From NCBI GenBank assembly GCA_018898235.1, contig JAHIJU010000394.1, positions 1 to 5,321 on the forward strand: a DNA stretch of 5,321 nt, written 5' to 3'. A program made the position numbers and the translations under genes. Position 1 is the first letter of the stretch, and each line of letters begins with the position of its first letter. This DNA is from Actinomycetota bacterium. GTDB lineage: Bacteria > Actinomycetota > Actinomycetes > Actinomycetales > Cellulomonadaceae. The notes below the pieces were generated by a model that worked only from the letters and a program-made list of their open reading frames with translations, had not been told where the DNA came from and did not search any database. Below are positions 1 through 5,075 of this stretch, one piece after another.

Positions 1-908
1 AGAGCTACGGCACGACGCGCGCCGTGGACGGCATCAGCTTCACCGTCCGCCCCGGCATCGTCACCGGCTTCCTCGGCCCCAACGGCGCCGGGAAGTCGAC
101 CACCATGCGGATGATCATGGGCCTCGACCGCCCGACGTCCGGCACGGTCACCGTCAACGGGAAGCCCTACATCGAGCACCGCGCCCCGCTCACACAGGTC
201 GGCGCGCTGCTCGAGGCCAAGGCGGTCCACCCGGGGCGCACGGCGCGCCAGCACCTGCGCGTCATCGGCGCCACCCACGGCCTGGGGGCCAAGCGGGTCG
301 ACGAGGTGCTCCAGATGACCGGCCTCGACTCGGTCGCCGACAAGCGCGTCAAGGGCTTCTCGCTCGGGATGGGTCAGCGGCTGGGCATCGCCGTGGCGCT
401 GCTCGGCGACCCGTCGACCCTCATCCTGGACGAGCCGGTCAACGGTCTGGACCCCGAGGGCGTCATCTGGGTGCGTGACCTGGTCCGCTACCTGGCCGGA
501 CAGGGCCGCACGGTGTTCTTGTCCAGCCACCTGATGGCCGAGATGGCGCAGACCGCCGACCACGTCATCGTGATCGGCCGCGGTCGCATCCTGGCCGATG
601 CGCCGATGTCCACCCTGCTGGCCGGTCCGGGCCAGGAGAGCGCCCGGCTGCGCGCGCCACGCGCCACCGAGCTCGCCGCGGTCCTGCGGGCGAAGGGGCT
701 CTCGGTGACCCAGACGGGCACCGACACCCTCGAGGTGGTCGCCGCGAGCTCCGTGGTGGCCGAGGCGGCCCTGGCCGCGGGGATCGCCGTGCACGAGCTG
801 GCGCCCATCCGGGCGTCCCTGGAGGAGGCGTACCTCGCGCTCACCGTCGACGAGGTCGAGTACCACTCGGGGGTCGGCGCCCCGGCGAACGCGGAGGTGG
901 CCCGATGA
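1..908 (+). CDS. ABC transporter ATP-binding protein, DrrA/BcrA-type exporter (5' partial)
   Basis: This is the cytoplasmic ATPase that powers the permease encoded next. The reading frame is open from the first complete codon (3), so the gene begins upstream of the window; the GTG at 24 is the internal Val of an AVDGISF strand, not a start. Counting from codon 3, 301 residues are visible: A-loop Tyr2, Walker A GPNGAGKST (25-33), Glu71 where the Q-loop Gln normally sits, signature SLGMGQ (120-125, a variant of LSGGQ), Walker B LILDEP (140-145), D-loop GLDP and H-loop His176. About 10-15 N-terminal residues are probably missing. The roughly 100-residue C-terminal extension is usual for the DrrA/BcrA/CcmA-like family. 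The stop codon overlaps the permease start (ATGA), implying coupled translation. The family exports antibiotics, peptides or lipids; the substrate is not evident. Family call is firm, function by inference. Confidence 0.95.
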   Translation, partial: SYGTTRAVDGISFTVRPGIVTGFLGPNGAGKSTTMRMIMGLDRPTSGTVTVNGKPYIEHRAPLTQVGALLEAKAVHPGRTARQHLRVIGATHGLGAKRVDEVLQMTGLDSVADKRVKGFSLGMGQRLGIAVALLGDPSTLILDEPVNGLDPEGVIWVRDLVRYLAGQGRTVFLSSHLMAEMAQTADHVIVIGRGRILADAPMSTLLAGPGQESARLRAPRATELAAVLRAKGLSVTQTGTDTLEVVAASSVVAEAALAAGIAVHELAPIRASLEEAYLALTVDEVEYHSGVGAPANAEVAR

Positions 909-1750
909 GCACGACAACCTTGGAACGCACGGCGACGCCGTCGTCGGTGCACCTGACCTTCGGCCGGGTGGTCGCCTCGGAGTGGCGCAAGCTGTTCTCG
1001 CTGCGCTCGACCTGGTGGACGCTCGGCACGGCCGTCGTGCTGCAGGCCGGGATGGCTGCGATCGTCGGCGCGGCCTCGCGGGCCGTCCACTCCAGCGGGC
1101 AGGGTGACCTGGGCATCGACGGTGCGCAGGTGGCCGCCGCCGGCCTGCAGTTCTCCCAGCTCGCGATCGTCGCCCTGGCCGTTCTGACGATCACCGCGGA
1201 GTACTCCTCGGGTCAGATCCGGGTCACGTTGGCCGCGGTGCCACGCCGGACGCCGGTGCTGGCGGCCAAGGCCCTCGTCCTGGTCGTGGTCGTCCTGGTG
1301 ACGGCCGTGGTCAGCAGCGCGCTGAGCATCGGCGCAGGCAAGCTCGTCGGCGGGGACACCATCTCGTTCACGCTTCCGGGTGCGGAGACCGCGCGCATCA
1401 TCGCGGGTGCGCCGCTGTACCTGGTCGCCATCGCGGTGCTGTCGCTCGGGGTGGCCACCCTCATGCGGCACACGGCCGGTGCCATCGCCGCCCTCATGGG
1501 GTTCCTGCTCGTGATCCAGACCGTGTTCGCGGCCATCCCCTGGAAGCCCCTGCAGATCGTCAGCCCGTGGCTGCCGGGTACCGCCGGTCAGCAGCTCCTG
1601 GCCTCGGACTCCTCGGTCGAGGCGCTCCGGGCGGTCCCGGACCACGTCGGCGCCGTGCTCGGTCCGTGGGCCGGCTACGGCGTGCTGGTGGCGTGGGCCG
1701 TGCTGGCGCTCGTGGCCGCGGTAGCCGTGCTGCGCAGCCGCGACGCCTGA
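905..1750 (+). CDS. ABC-2 type transporter permease
   Basis: This 281-residue integral membrane protein is the presumed partner of the preceding ATPase, forming the membrane channel of an exporter. After a 35-residue cytoplasmic N-terminus containing the basic segment ASEWRKLFSLRSTWW, I see six hydrophobic segments near residues 37-58, 78-97, 118-142, 167-187, 190-211 and 250-276. The EYSSGQIRVTLAAVPRR stretch (99-115) after the second helix matches the conserved cytoplasmic E-x-x-x-G-x-I-R motif of ABC-2 permeases, thought to contact the ATPase. Length and helix number are normal for a half-size ABC-2 permease, so a homodimer is likely. The ATG start is supported by GGAGG at 893-897 (7-base spacer) and overlaps the ATPase stop by 4 bases. 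The ABC-2 fold is well supported; the transported compound is unknown. Confidence 0.93.
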   Translation: MSTTTLERTATPSSVHLTFGRVVASEWRKLFSLRSTWWTLGTAVVLQAGMAAIVGAASRAVHSSGQGDLGIDGAQVAAAGLQFSQLAIVALAVLTITAEYSSGQIRVTLAAVPRRTPVLAAKALVLVVVVLVTAVVSSALSIGAGKLVGGDTISFTLPGAETARIIAGAPLYLVAIAVLSLGVATLMRHTAGAIAALMGFLLVIQTVFAAIPWKPLQIVSPWLPGTAGQQLLASDSSVEALRAVPDHVGAVLGPWAGYGVLVAWAVLALVAAVAVLRSRDA

Positions 1751-1760
1751 CCCGGCCGCT

Positions 1761-1765
1761 GGAGG
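1761..1765 (+). promoter_or_regulatory. ribosome binding site that sets the kinase start
   Basis: GGAGG lies 5 bases before GTG 1771, in the 20-base gap after the permease stop. It is the only good Shine-Dalgarno site correctly spaced before an in-frame start near the kinase N-terminus. It is part of a 12-base direct repeat (GCTGGAGGTTCG at 1758-1769 and 1854-1865). The second copy has no start codon at a workable distance and is simply coding. Confidence 0.75.
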
Positions 1766-1770
1766 TTCGG

Positions 1771-3369
1771 GTGCTTTCACGGCGGTCGGCCGTCACCCCG
1801 CAGGTGACCGCCGACCGCCGTGGCGTCGTCGAGCCGCCGCGACCGCTGACCGAGCTGGAGGTTCGTCGGCTCGGCGCCCTCAGACGGTTCTTCGCGGTGC
1901 ACCCGGTCGCGTCCGATGTGCTGGTCTGCCTGCTGGTCGTGGCCAGCACCGCGAGCGGACTGGCGCTGACGGTCACCACCGGCGTCGGTGCCACCGCCCC
2001 GGTCCTGCTGGTGCAGGGGGCCGCGGGCCTCATCGGGCTGGTCGCGATCGTGTTCCGTCGTCGCTGGCCGGTGACGGTGCTCGCAACGGTCACCGGCACC
2101 ATCGCCGCCTCCGTGCTGCTGCCGTCGGGCGAGGGCATCCCGGCCGGTGACGCGGCCCTGCCCTTCGCGCTGTACGCGGTGGCGGCCAACCGTCGCCCCG
2201 TCGTGGCGTGGTCCGCATTCGCCGGGATGACCGGGCTCCTGACGGCCGCCTTCGCGTCGACGACCCGGAGCGCGGCGCTGACCGGCGTGTTGTCGCCGGT
2301 GGTCAGTGCGTCGTCGACGGACCAGGCGAGCTATCCGCTCCCCGACTGGGGGCCGTTCACCGGCTTCGCGCTGTCGGCCCTGCTCGGCTACGTCGTCATC
2401 GGGCTCGGCTACCTGGCGGTCGGTCTCAGCGTGTACGGCCGCCGTCAGCAGGTCGCCGACCTGGTGCGACGTTCCTACGAGCTCGTCGCCGCGGGTGAGC
2501 AGCAGGCCCGCCTGGCATCGATGCAGGAGCGCACCCGGATCGCCCGCGAGATGCACGATGTGGTCGCCCACAGCCTGTCGGTCATGGTGGCGCTCTCGGA
2601 CGGCGCCCGGGCCAGTGTGCGGCGTGCACCCGGGGCGGCGGAGGAGGCGCTCGACATGGCGTCCGAGACGGGCCGCGCGGCGCTCGCCGACATGCGTCGG
2701 ATGCTCGGGGTGCTCCGGGACGGCGACGGGGCCGAGCCGTCCGCTCCCGGCGGTTCGCAGCCGCCGCCCGCCGCCCGTCCGAGCGCGCGCCGTGGCGCGC
2801 AGGACACCGGGTCGCCACCGGTTCCGCCGGCCGACGAGGTGCCGTGGTCGTCCGCACCCGCCGGGCGCCCGGACCCGGCGGCGACCGCAGCGGTCACGAC
2901 CGACCCCCTTGCACCCACGACCCCGCAGCCGACCGCGGGCGACGACCTGGACGCGCTGGTCGAGGGGTTCCGCCGGGCCGGGCTCCCGGTGCGCTCGCGC
3001 GCCGCCGAGCTGCCCGAGCACGGCGGTCTGCGGCTGGCGGTCTTCCGCGTCATCCAGGAGTCGCTCACCAACGTGCTGCGCCATGCAGCCGGCGTCGGCT
3101 CGGTCGAGGTCCTGGTCGACGTCCTGCCCGAGGGGGTGGCCACACCTGCCAGGGTGAGGGTGGTCGTGACGGACGACGGCGGGGCACAGGTCCCGCGGGC
3201 CGCGGGCCCGGCGGGTCGAGGGCTGGTGGGCATGCGGGAACGGGCGGCACTGTTCGAGGGGACGGTGAGTGCCGGTCCGTACCGTGGAGGCTGGCGGGTC
3301 CAGGTCGAGCTCGCGGTGCCGCCCGATGCCGGCCCCCGCCCGTCCCAGGTCTGGAAGGTGCCGACATGA
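1771..3369 (+). CDS. two-component sensor histidine kinase, NarL/DesK class (HisKA_3)
   Basis: This 532-residue membrane sensor kinase autophosphorylates on His and passes phosphate to the regulator encoded next. Residues 1-45 are cytoplasmic and basic. Hydrophobic segments follow near 47-68, 74-96, 99-117, 124-140, 143-163 and 196-222. The HisKA_3 dimerisation domain (about 240-317) has RTRIAREMHDVVAHSLS with phosphoacceptor His262. The HATPase domain (about 391-514) has the N box ESLTNVLRHA with Asn434, the G1 box VVVTDDGG (464-471) and the G2 region GRGLVGMRERA (482-492). A Pro/Ala/Ser-rich stretch of about 70 residues (320-390) separates the two domains and looks disordered; it is longer than usual. 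GTG 1771 is chosen for its GGAGG site; the frame stays open to GTG 1567, but that start would overlap most of the end of the permease gene. A 20-bp hairpin occupies codons 3-18. The stop overlaps the regulator start (ATGA). The class is certain; the signal is unknown. Confidence 0.95.
   Translation: MLSRRSAVTPQVTADRRGVVEPPRPLTELEVRRLGALRRFFAVHPVASDVLVCLLVVASTASGLALTVTTGVGATAPVLLVQGAAGLIGLVAIVFRRRWPVTVLATVTGTIAASVLLPSGEGIPAGDAALPFALYAVAANRRPVVAWSAFAGMTGLLTAAFASTTRSAALTGVLSPVVSASSTDQASYPLPDWGPFTGFALSALLGYVVIGLGYLAVGLSVYGRRQQVADLVRRSYELVAAGEQQARLASMQERTRIAREMHDVVAHSLSVMVALSDGARASVRRAPGAAEEALDMASETGRAALADMRRMLGVLRDGDGAEPSAPGGSQPPPAARPSARRGAQDTGSPPVPPADEVPWSSAPAGRPDPAATAAVTTDPLAPTTPQPTAGDDLDALVEGFRRAGLPVRSRAAELPEHGGLRLAVFRVIQESLTNVLRHAAGVGSVEVLVDVLPEGVATPARVRVVVTDDGGAQVPRAAGPAGRGLVGMRERAALFEGTVSAGPYRGGWRVQVELAVPPDAGPRPSQVWKVPT
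1778..1822 (+). repeat. 20-bp inverted repeat (hairpin) at the 5' end of the kinase gene
   Basis: Arms 1778-1797 and 1803-1822 are complementary except for one C-C mismatch (1791/1809), around a 5-base loop CCGCA. The structure begins 4 bases after the GTG start codon, inside the footprint of an initiating ribosome. There is no T-run after it. Because both arms are translated, the peptide is itself roughly mirrored (RRSAVTP then QVTADRR). The pairing is read directly from the sequence; a regulatory role is inference. Confidence 0.7.
3353..3358 (+). promoter_or_regulatory. ribosome binding site of the response regulator
   Basis: GGAAGG lies 7 bases before ATG 3366, inside the last codons of the kinase gene. 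It fixes the regulator start at the ATGA overlap, although the frame stays open far upstream (to about 2844) as an antisense-like run through kinase coding sequence. Confidence 0.7.
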
Positions 3370-4031
3370 GCGCAGTCCGGGTGCTGCTGGTCGACGACCA
3401 GCCGCTCATGCGGATGGGCTTCCGGCTCGTGCTGGGCGCCGAGGACGGCATCGAGGTGGTCGGGGAGGCCGGCGACGGTCAGGTCGCACTCGAGCAGGCA
3501 GTGGCGTTGCAGCCGGACGTCGTGCTGATGGATGTGCGCATGCCGCGGATGAACGGGATCGAGGCGACGAGTGCCCTGGTCGCGGCGGTGCCCGAGGCCC
3601 GGGTGCTGATCCTCACCACGTTCGACCTGGACGAGTACGCGTTCGCTGCGCTGCGCGCCGGGGCCAGCGGGTTCCTGCTCAAGGATGCCCGCCCGGCCGA
3701 GCTGGCCGAGGCGATCCGCACGGTGGCGGCCGGCGACGCGGTGGTGGCGCCCCGGATCACCCGGCGGATGCTGGAGCTGTTCGCCGACCGGTTGCCGGTC
3801 GAGGCGTCCGGTATGCAGGAGGACCCCCGCCTGGCGGCGCTCACGGCGCGGGAGCGTGAGGTGCTGCGCGCGATCGCCGAGGGGCTGTCGAACTCCGAGA
3901 TCGCGGCCCGCTTCTTCCTCTCCGAGGCGACCGTCAAGACGCACGTGGCCCATGTGCTCGACAAGCTCGGGGTCCGCGACCGGGTCCAGGCGGTCGTCCT
4001 GGCGTTCCAGACCGGCCTCGCGGGGCGCTGA
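3366..4031 (+). CDS. two-component response regulator, NarL/LuxR family
   Basis: This 221-residue DNA-binding regulator is the partner of the preceding kinase. The receiver domain (about 4-120) has the acidic pair Asp10/Asp11, phosphoacceptor Asp56 in VVLMDVRMP, the switch Thr84 in LILTTFD, Tyr91 and Lys106 in GFLLKD. A linker (about 125-155) leads to a LuxR-type helix-turn-helix: LTAREREVLRAIAEGLSNSE from 159, recognition-helix region SEATVKTHVAHVLDKLGV (186-203). All key residues and the full family length are present, so it should be functional. The ATG overlaps the kinase stop by 4 bases, suggesting matched synthesis of the pair. The most likely target is the promoter of this same operon, upstream of the window, so no binding site can be seen here. 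The gene ends the operon and faces the convergent ATPase gene. Confidence 0.96.
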   Translation: MSAVRVLLVDDQPLMRMGFRLVLGAEDGIEVVGEAGDGQVALEQAVALQPDVVLMDVRMPRMNGIEATSALVAAVPEARVLILTTFDLDEYAFAALRAGASGFLLKDARPAELAEAIRTVAAGDAVVAPRITRRMLELFADRLPVEASGMQEDPRLAALTAREREVLRAIAEGLSNSEIAARFFLSEATVKTHVAHVLDKLGVRDRVQAVVLAFQTGLAGR

Positions 4032-4032
4032 C

Positions 4033-4058
4033 CTGACGGCCCCGGGGTGGGGCCTCAG
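4033..4058. terminator. candidate terminator hairpin at the convergent junction
   Basis: CTGA-c-GGCCCC and GGGGCC-TCAG pair to form a 10-bp stem with a one-base bulge (4037) and a GGGGT loop (4044-4048). It starts one base after the regulator stop codon. There is no T-tract on either strand, so this would be the GC-rich, U-poor terminator type often seen in actinobacteria, or a 3'-end stabiliser. It may serve the + strand operon, with a second hairpin beside it for the opposing gene. Confidence 0.55.
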
Positions 4059-4066
4059 CGGAAGGA

Positions 4067-4085
4067 CTGAGCGGGGGCGGCTCAG
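4067..4085 (-). terminator. candidate small hairpin at the end of the - strand ATPase gene
   Basis: CTGAGC (4067-4072) pairs with GCTCAG (4080-4085) over a 7-base loop. The arm at 4080-4085 includes the TGA stop of the - strand ATPase gene. The 4067-4071 arm could instead pair with CTCAG at 4054-4058, the outer part of the neighbouring hairpin, so the two structures compete. The stem is short and lacks a T-run, so this is a weak call. Confidence 0.35.
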
Positions 4086-4855
4086 CGCGCGGGGGCGAAG
4101 GAGGCCGTCGCCAGGGGGAGTGCCGCTGCGAGCTCGCGGGTCGCCTCGTGCTGCGGGTCGGCCAGCAGGGAACGCAGCGGGCCGTGCTCGACGAGTCGCC
4201 CCTCGGCCAGCACGTGCACGGTGCGGGTGAGCGCCTCCAGCAGCGCCATGTCGTGCGAGGCGACCAGCAGTCCGATGCCCTCGGCCGCCGCGAGCTCGGC
4301 GACCAGCCGGGCCAGCTCGATCCGCATCCGCGGGTCGACCGCGGTCAGCGGCTCGTCCAGCAGGACGACGTCGGGCCGCGGCGCCAGCGCGATCGCGAGC
4401 GTGAGCCGCTGGCGCTCACCGCCGGAGAGCGTGCCGATGCGACGCCCTGCGAAGCCGGCCGGCAGTCCGACCAGGTCGAGCGCGGCGGGGGCGTCTCGGC
4501 CGGTGGACCGCCCGGCGGCGCGGGCCTCGTCGAGCGCGCCGCGGACCGCCCGCTCGACGTTCTGCGTGGGGTCGAGCCCGGTCAGCCCGTTCTGGTGCAC
4601 GGTCCGCAGCCGGGCGCGCAGCATCTTGCGGTCGCGGCGCGCGGGCTTGAACACGCGGTGGCCCTCGAACGCGACCGAGCCGAGCGTCGCCGGGATCTCA
4701 CCGCCGAGCACAGCCAGCAGCGTCGACTTGCCGACCCCCGACGCCCCGAGCAGGCCGACGGCGTCGCCGGGACCCACCGTCACGTCGACGCCGTCGAGCA
4801 CGGGCACACCGCCGTAGCCCGCCACGACGCCGCGCGCCACCACCGTTGCCGCCAC
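4082..4855 (-). CDS. ABC transporter ATP-binding protein, Opp/Dpp/Nik-like
   Basis: This 257-residue ATPase contains Walker A GASGVGKST (37-45), Q-loop Gln88 in TVHQNGLTGLDP, signature LSGGE (143-147), Walker B VVLLDE (163-168), D-loop AVDP and H-loop His201. The C-terminal EHGPLRSLLADPQHEATREL segment resembles the (S/A)LLxxPQHPYTRxL ending of dipeptide, oligopeptide and nickel importer ATPases (DppF, NikE), with Glu-Ala in place of the usual Pro-Tyr. The catalytic set is complete. The length resembles NikE and is shorter than typical DppD/DppF. GTG 4855 is chosen because GGAGG lies 5 bases upstream and the frame before it runs into a G-tract encoding poly-Gly. No permease or binding-protein gene is adjacent: glpK lies upstream on the same strand beyond 220 structured bases, and a convergent operon lies downstream. 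It may supply a transporter encoded elsewhere. The ABC call is firm; the substrate class is tentative. Confidence 0.9.
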   Translation of the reverse strand: MAATVVARGVVAGYGGVPVLDGVDVTVGPGDAVGLLGASGVGKSTLLAVLGGEIPATLGSVAFEGHRVFKPARRDRKMLRARLRTVHQNGLTGLDPTQNVERAVRGALDEARAAGRSTGRDAPAALDLVGLPAGFAGRRIGTLSGGERQRLTLAIALAPRPDVVLLDEPLTAVDPRMRIELARLVAELAAAEGIGLLVASHDMALLEALTRTVHVLAEGRLVEHGPLRSLLADPQHEATRELAAALPLATASFAPAR

Positions 4856-4860
4856 ACCCA

Positions 4861-4865
4861 CCTCC
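4861..4865 (-). promoter_or_regulatory. ribosome binding site that sets the - strand ATPase start
   Basis: Read on the - strand, GGAGG stands 5 bases before GTG 4855. The alternative in-frame TTG at 4903 has no such site and would add a Gly-rich tail encoded by a G-tract, so 4855 is preferred. Confidence 0.7.
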
Positions 4866-4867
4866 GA

Positions 4868-4886
4868 GTTGGTCCGTTGTCCCAAC
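4868..4886. promoter_or_regulatory. short inverted repeat just upstream of the - strand ATPase ribosome site
   Basis: GTTGG and CCAAC flank a 9-base spacer, ending 2 bases before the GGAGG of the - strand ATPase gene. It could be a repressor operator or a small leader hairpin. Five-base arms are also quite possible by chance. Confidence 0.25.
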
Positions 4887-4887
4887 G

Positions 4888-4920
4888 CCCCCCCGCCCCC
4901 CAAGGTTCCCCGCCCCCCCC
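4888..4920 (-). other. G-quadruplex-forming motif in the leader of the - strand ATPase gene
   Basis: On the - strand this reads as G-runs of 8, 4, 6 and 7, separated by C, AACCTT and C; the + strand shows C-runs at 4913-4920, 4908-4911, 4896-4901 and 4888-4894. Four runs of four or more Gs with loops of 1, 6 and 1 bases meet the usual quadruplex pattern. It lies on the coding strand, 22 bases upstream of the ribosome site, so it would be in the mRNA leader if transcription starts upstream of it. No recognisable -10/-35 pair is visible around it. Long C homopolymers are also prone to sequencing length errors. Confidence 0.55.
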
Positions 4921-4934
4921 ACGCAAATGCCCCG

Positions 4935-4981
4935 GGATTCCGAGGCTGGGCGTGGCCCGACCCTGCCCAGCCTCGGAATCC
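4935..4981. terminator. long perfect hairpin in the glpK/ATPase intergenic region
   Basis: Arms 4935-4951 and 4965-4981 form a perfect 17-bp stem (GGATTCCGAGGCTGGGC and its complement) with a 13-base loop. With one bulged base (4934), CCC 4931-4933 can also pair with GGG 4982-4984. On the - strand the stem is followed by CGGGGCATTTGCG, which has only a three-T run. It is probably a second transcription terminator after glpK, although an RNA-processing or dispersed-repeat origin is possible. The pairing itself is certain. Confidence 0.65.
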
Positions 4982-4987
4982 GGGATC

Positions 4988-5017
4988 GGGGAGAGGGGGA
5001 GGGGGAGGGGGACGGGG
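4988..5017 (+). repeat. GGGGGA tandem repeat / G-quadruplex motif on the + strand
   Basis: Three perfect GGGGGA units (4995-5012) are preceded by GGGG (4988-4991) and followed by GGGG (5014-5017) and GGG (5019-5021). Consecutive G-runs are separated by only 1-3 bases, a very favourable quadruplex layout. For - strand transcription coming out of glpK this is the template strand, directly beyond the glpK hairpin, so a folded template could help stall polymerase; that role is inference. Confidence 0.6.
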
Positions 5018-5059
5018 CGGGCCCGGGGCGCGGCGGTTGTGCGCTGCGCCCCGGGCCCG
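5018..5059 (-). terminator. glpK transcription terminator (GC-rich hairpin)
   Basis: Arms 5018-5031 and 5046-5059 (CGGGCCCGGGGCGC and its complement) pair perfectly over 14 bp. The stem continues inward by a G-T wobble and three more pairs (5032-5035 with 5042-5045), leaving a 6-base loop GTTGTG. It begins 16 bases past the glpK TAG stop on the - strand. It is followed by a C-rich, T-poor tract rather than a U-run, as is common for actinobacterial terminators. Confidence 0.75.
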
Positions 5060-5075
5060 GTGGGTGGTGCGTGGA

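Noticed and set aside
24..26. GTG 24 as the true start of the first ABC ATPase
   Set aside because: The frame is open to the window edge and the residues before it (SYGTTRA) are the conserved A-loop region of the family.
1567..1770. N-terminal extension of the kinase to GTG 1567
   Set aside because: The added residues are an Arg/Gly-rich out-of-frame reading of the permease C-terminus; GTG 1771 has a proper GGAGG site.
488..1780. A 430-codon open frame on the - strand opposite the exporter genes
   Set aside because: Its translation is Arg/His/Gln/Gly-rich with no domain, and it is fully antisense to two well-supported genes. Long antisense frames are expected in such GC-rich coding DNA.
1758..1865. 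12-base direct repeat GCTGGAGGTTCG (1758-1769 and 1854-1865)
   Set aside because: There are only two copies; the second is coding (LEVR) with no start codon nearby. It is probably coincidence, or residue of a small local duplication.
2785..2800. GCGCGC palindrome in the kinase linker
   Set aside because: A 6-bp self-complementary run of alternating GC is expected by chance in sequence of this composition.
2844..3365. N-terminal extension of the response regulator to 2844
   Set aside because: It is an alternative-frame shadow of the kinase ATPase domain. The receiver domain begins exactly after ATG 3366.
1777..3953. Long - strand open frames (about 435 and 492 codons) opposite the kinase and regulator
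   Set aside because: They have low-complexity basic translations with no recognisable motif or ribosome site, and the + strand frames carry complete catalytic motifs.
4856..4903. TTG 4903 as the start of the - strand ATPase
   Set aside because: It lies within the G-tract, gives a poly-Gly tail and lacks a ribosome site; GTG 4855 has GGAGG at 5 bases.
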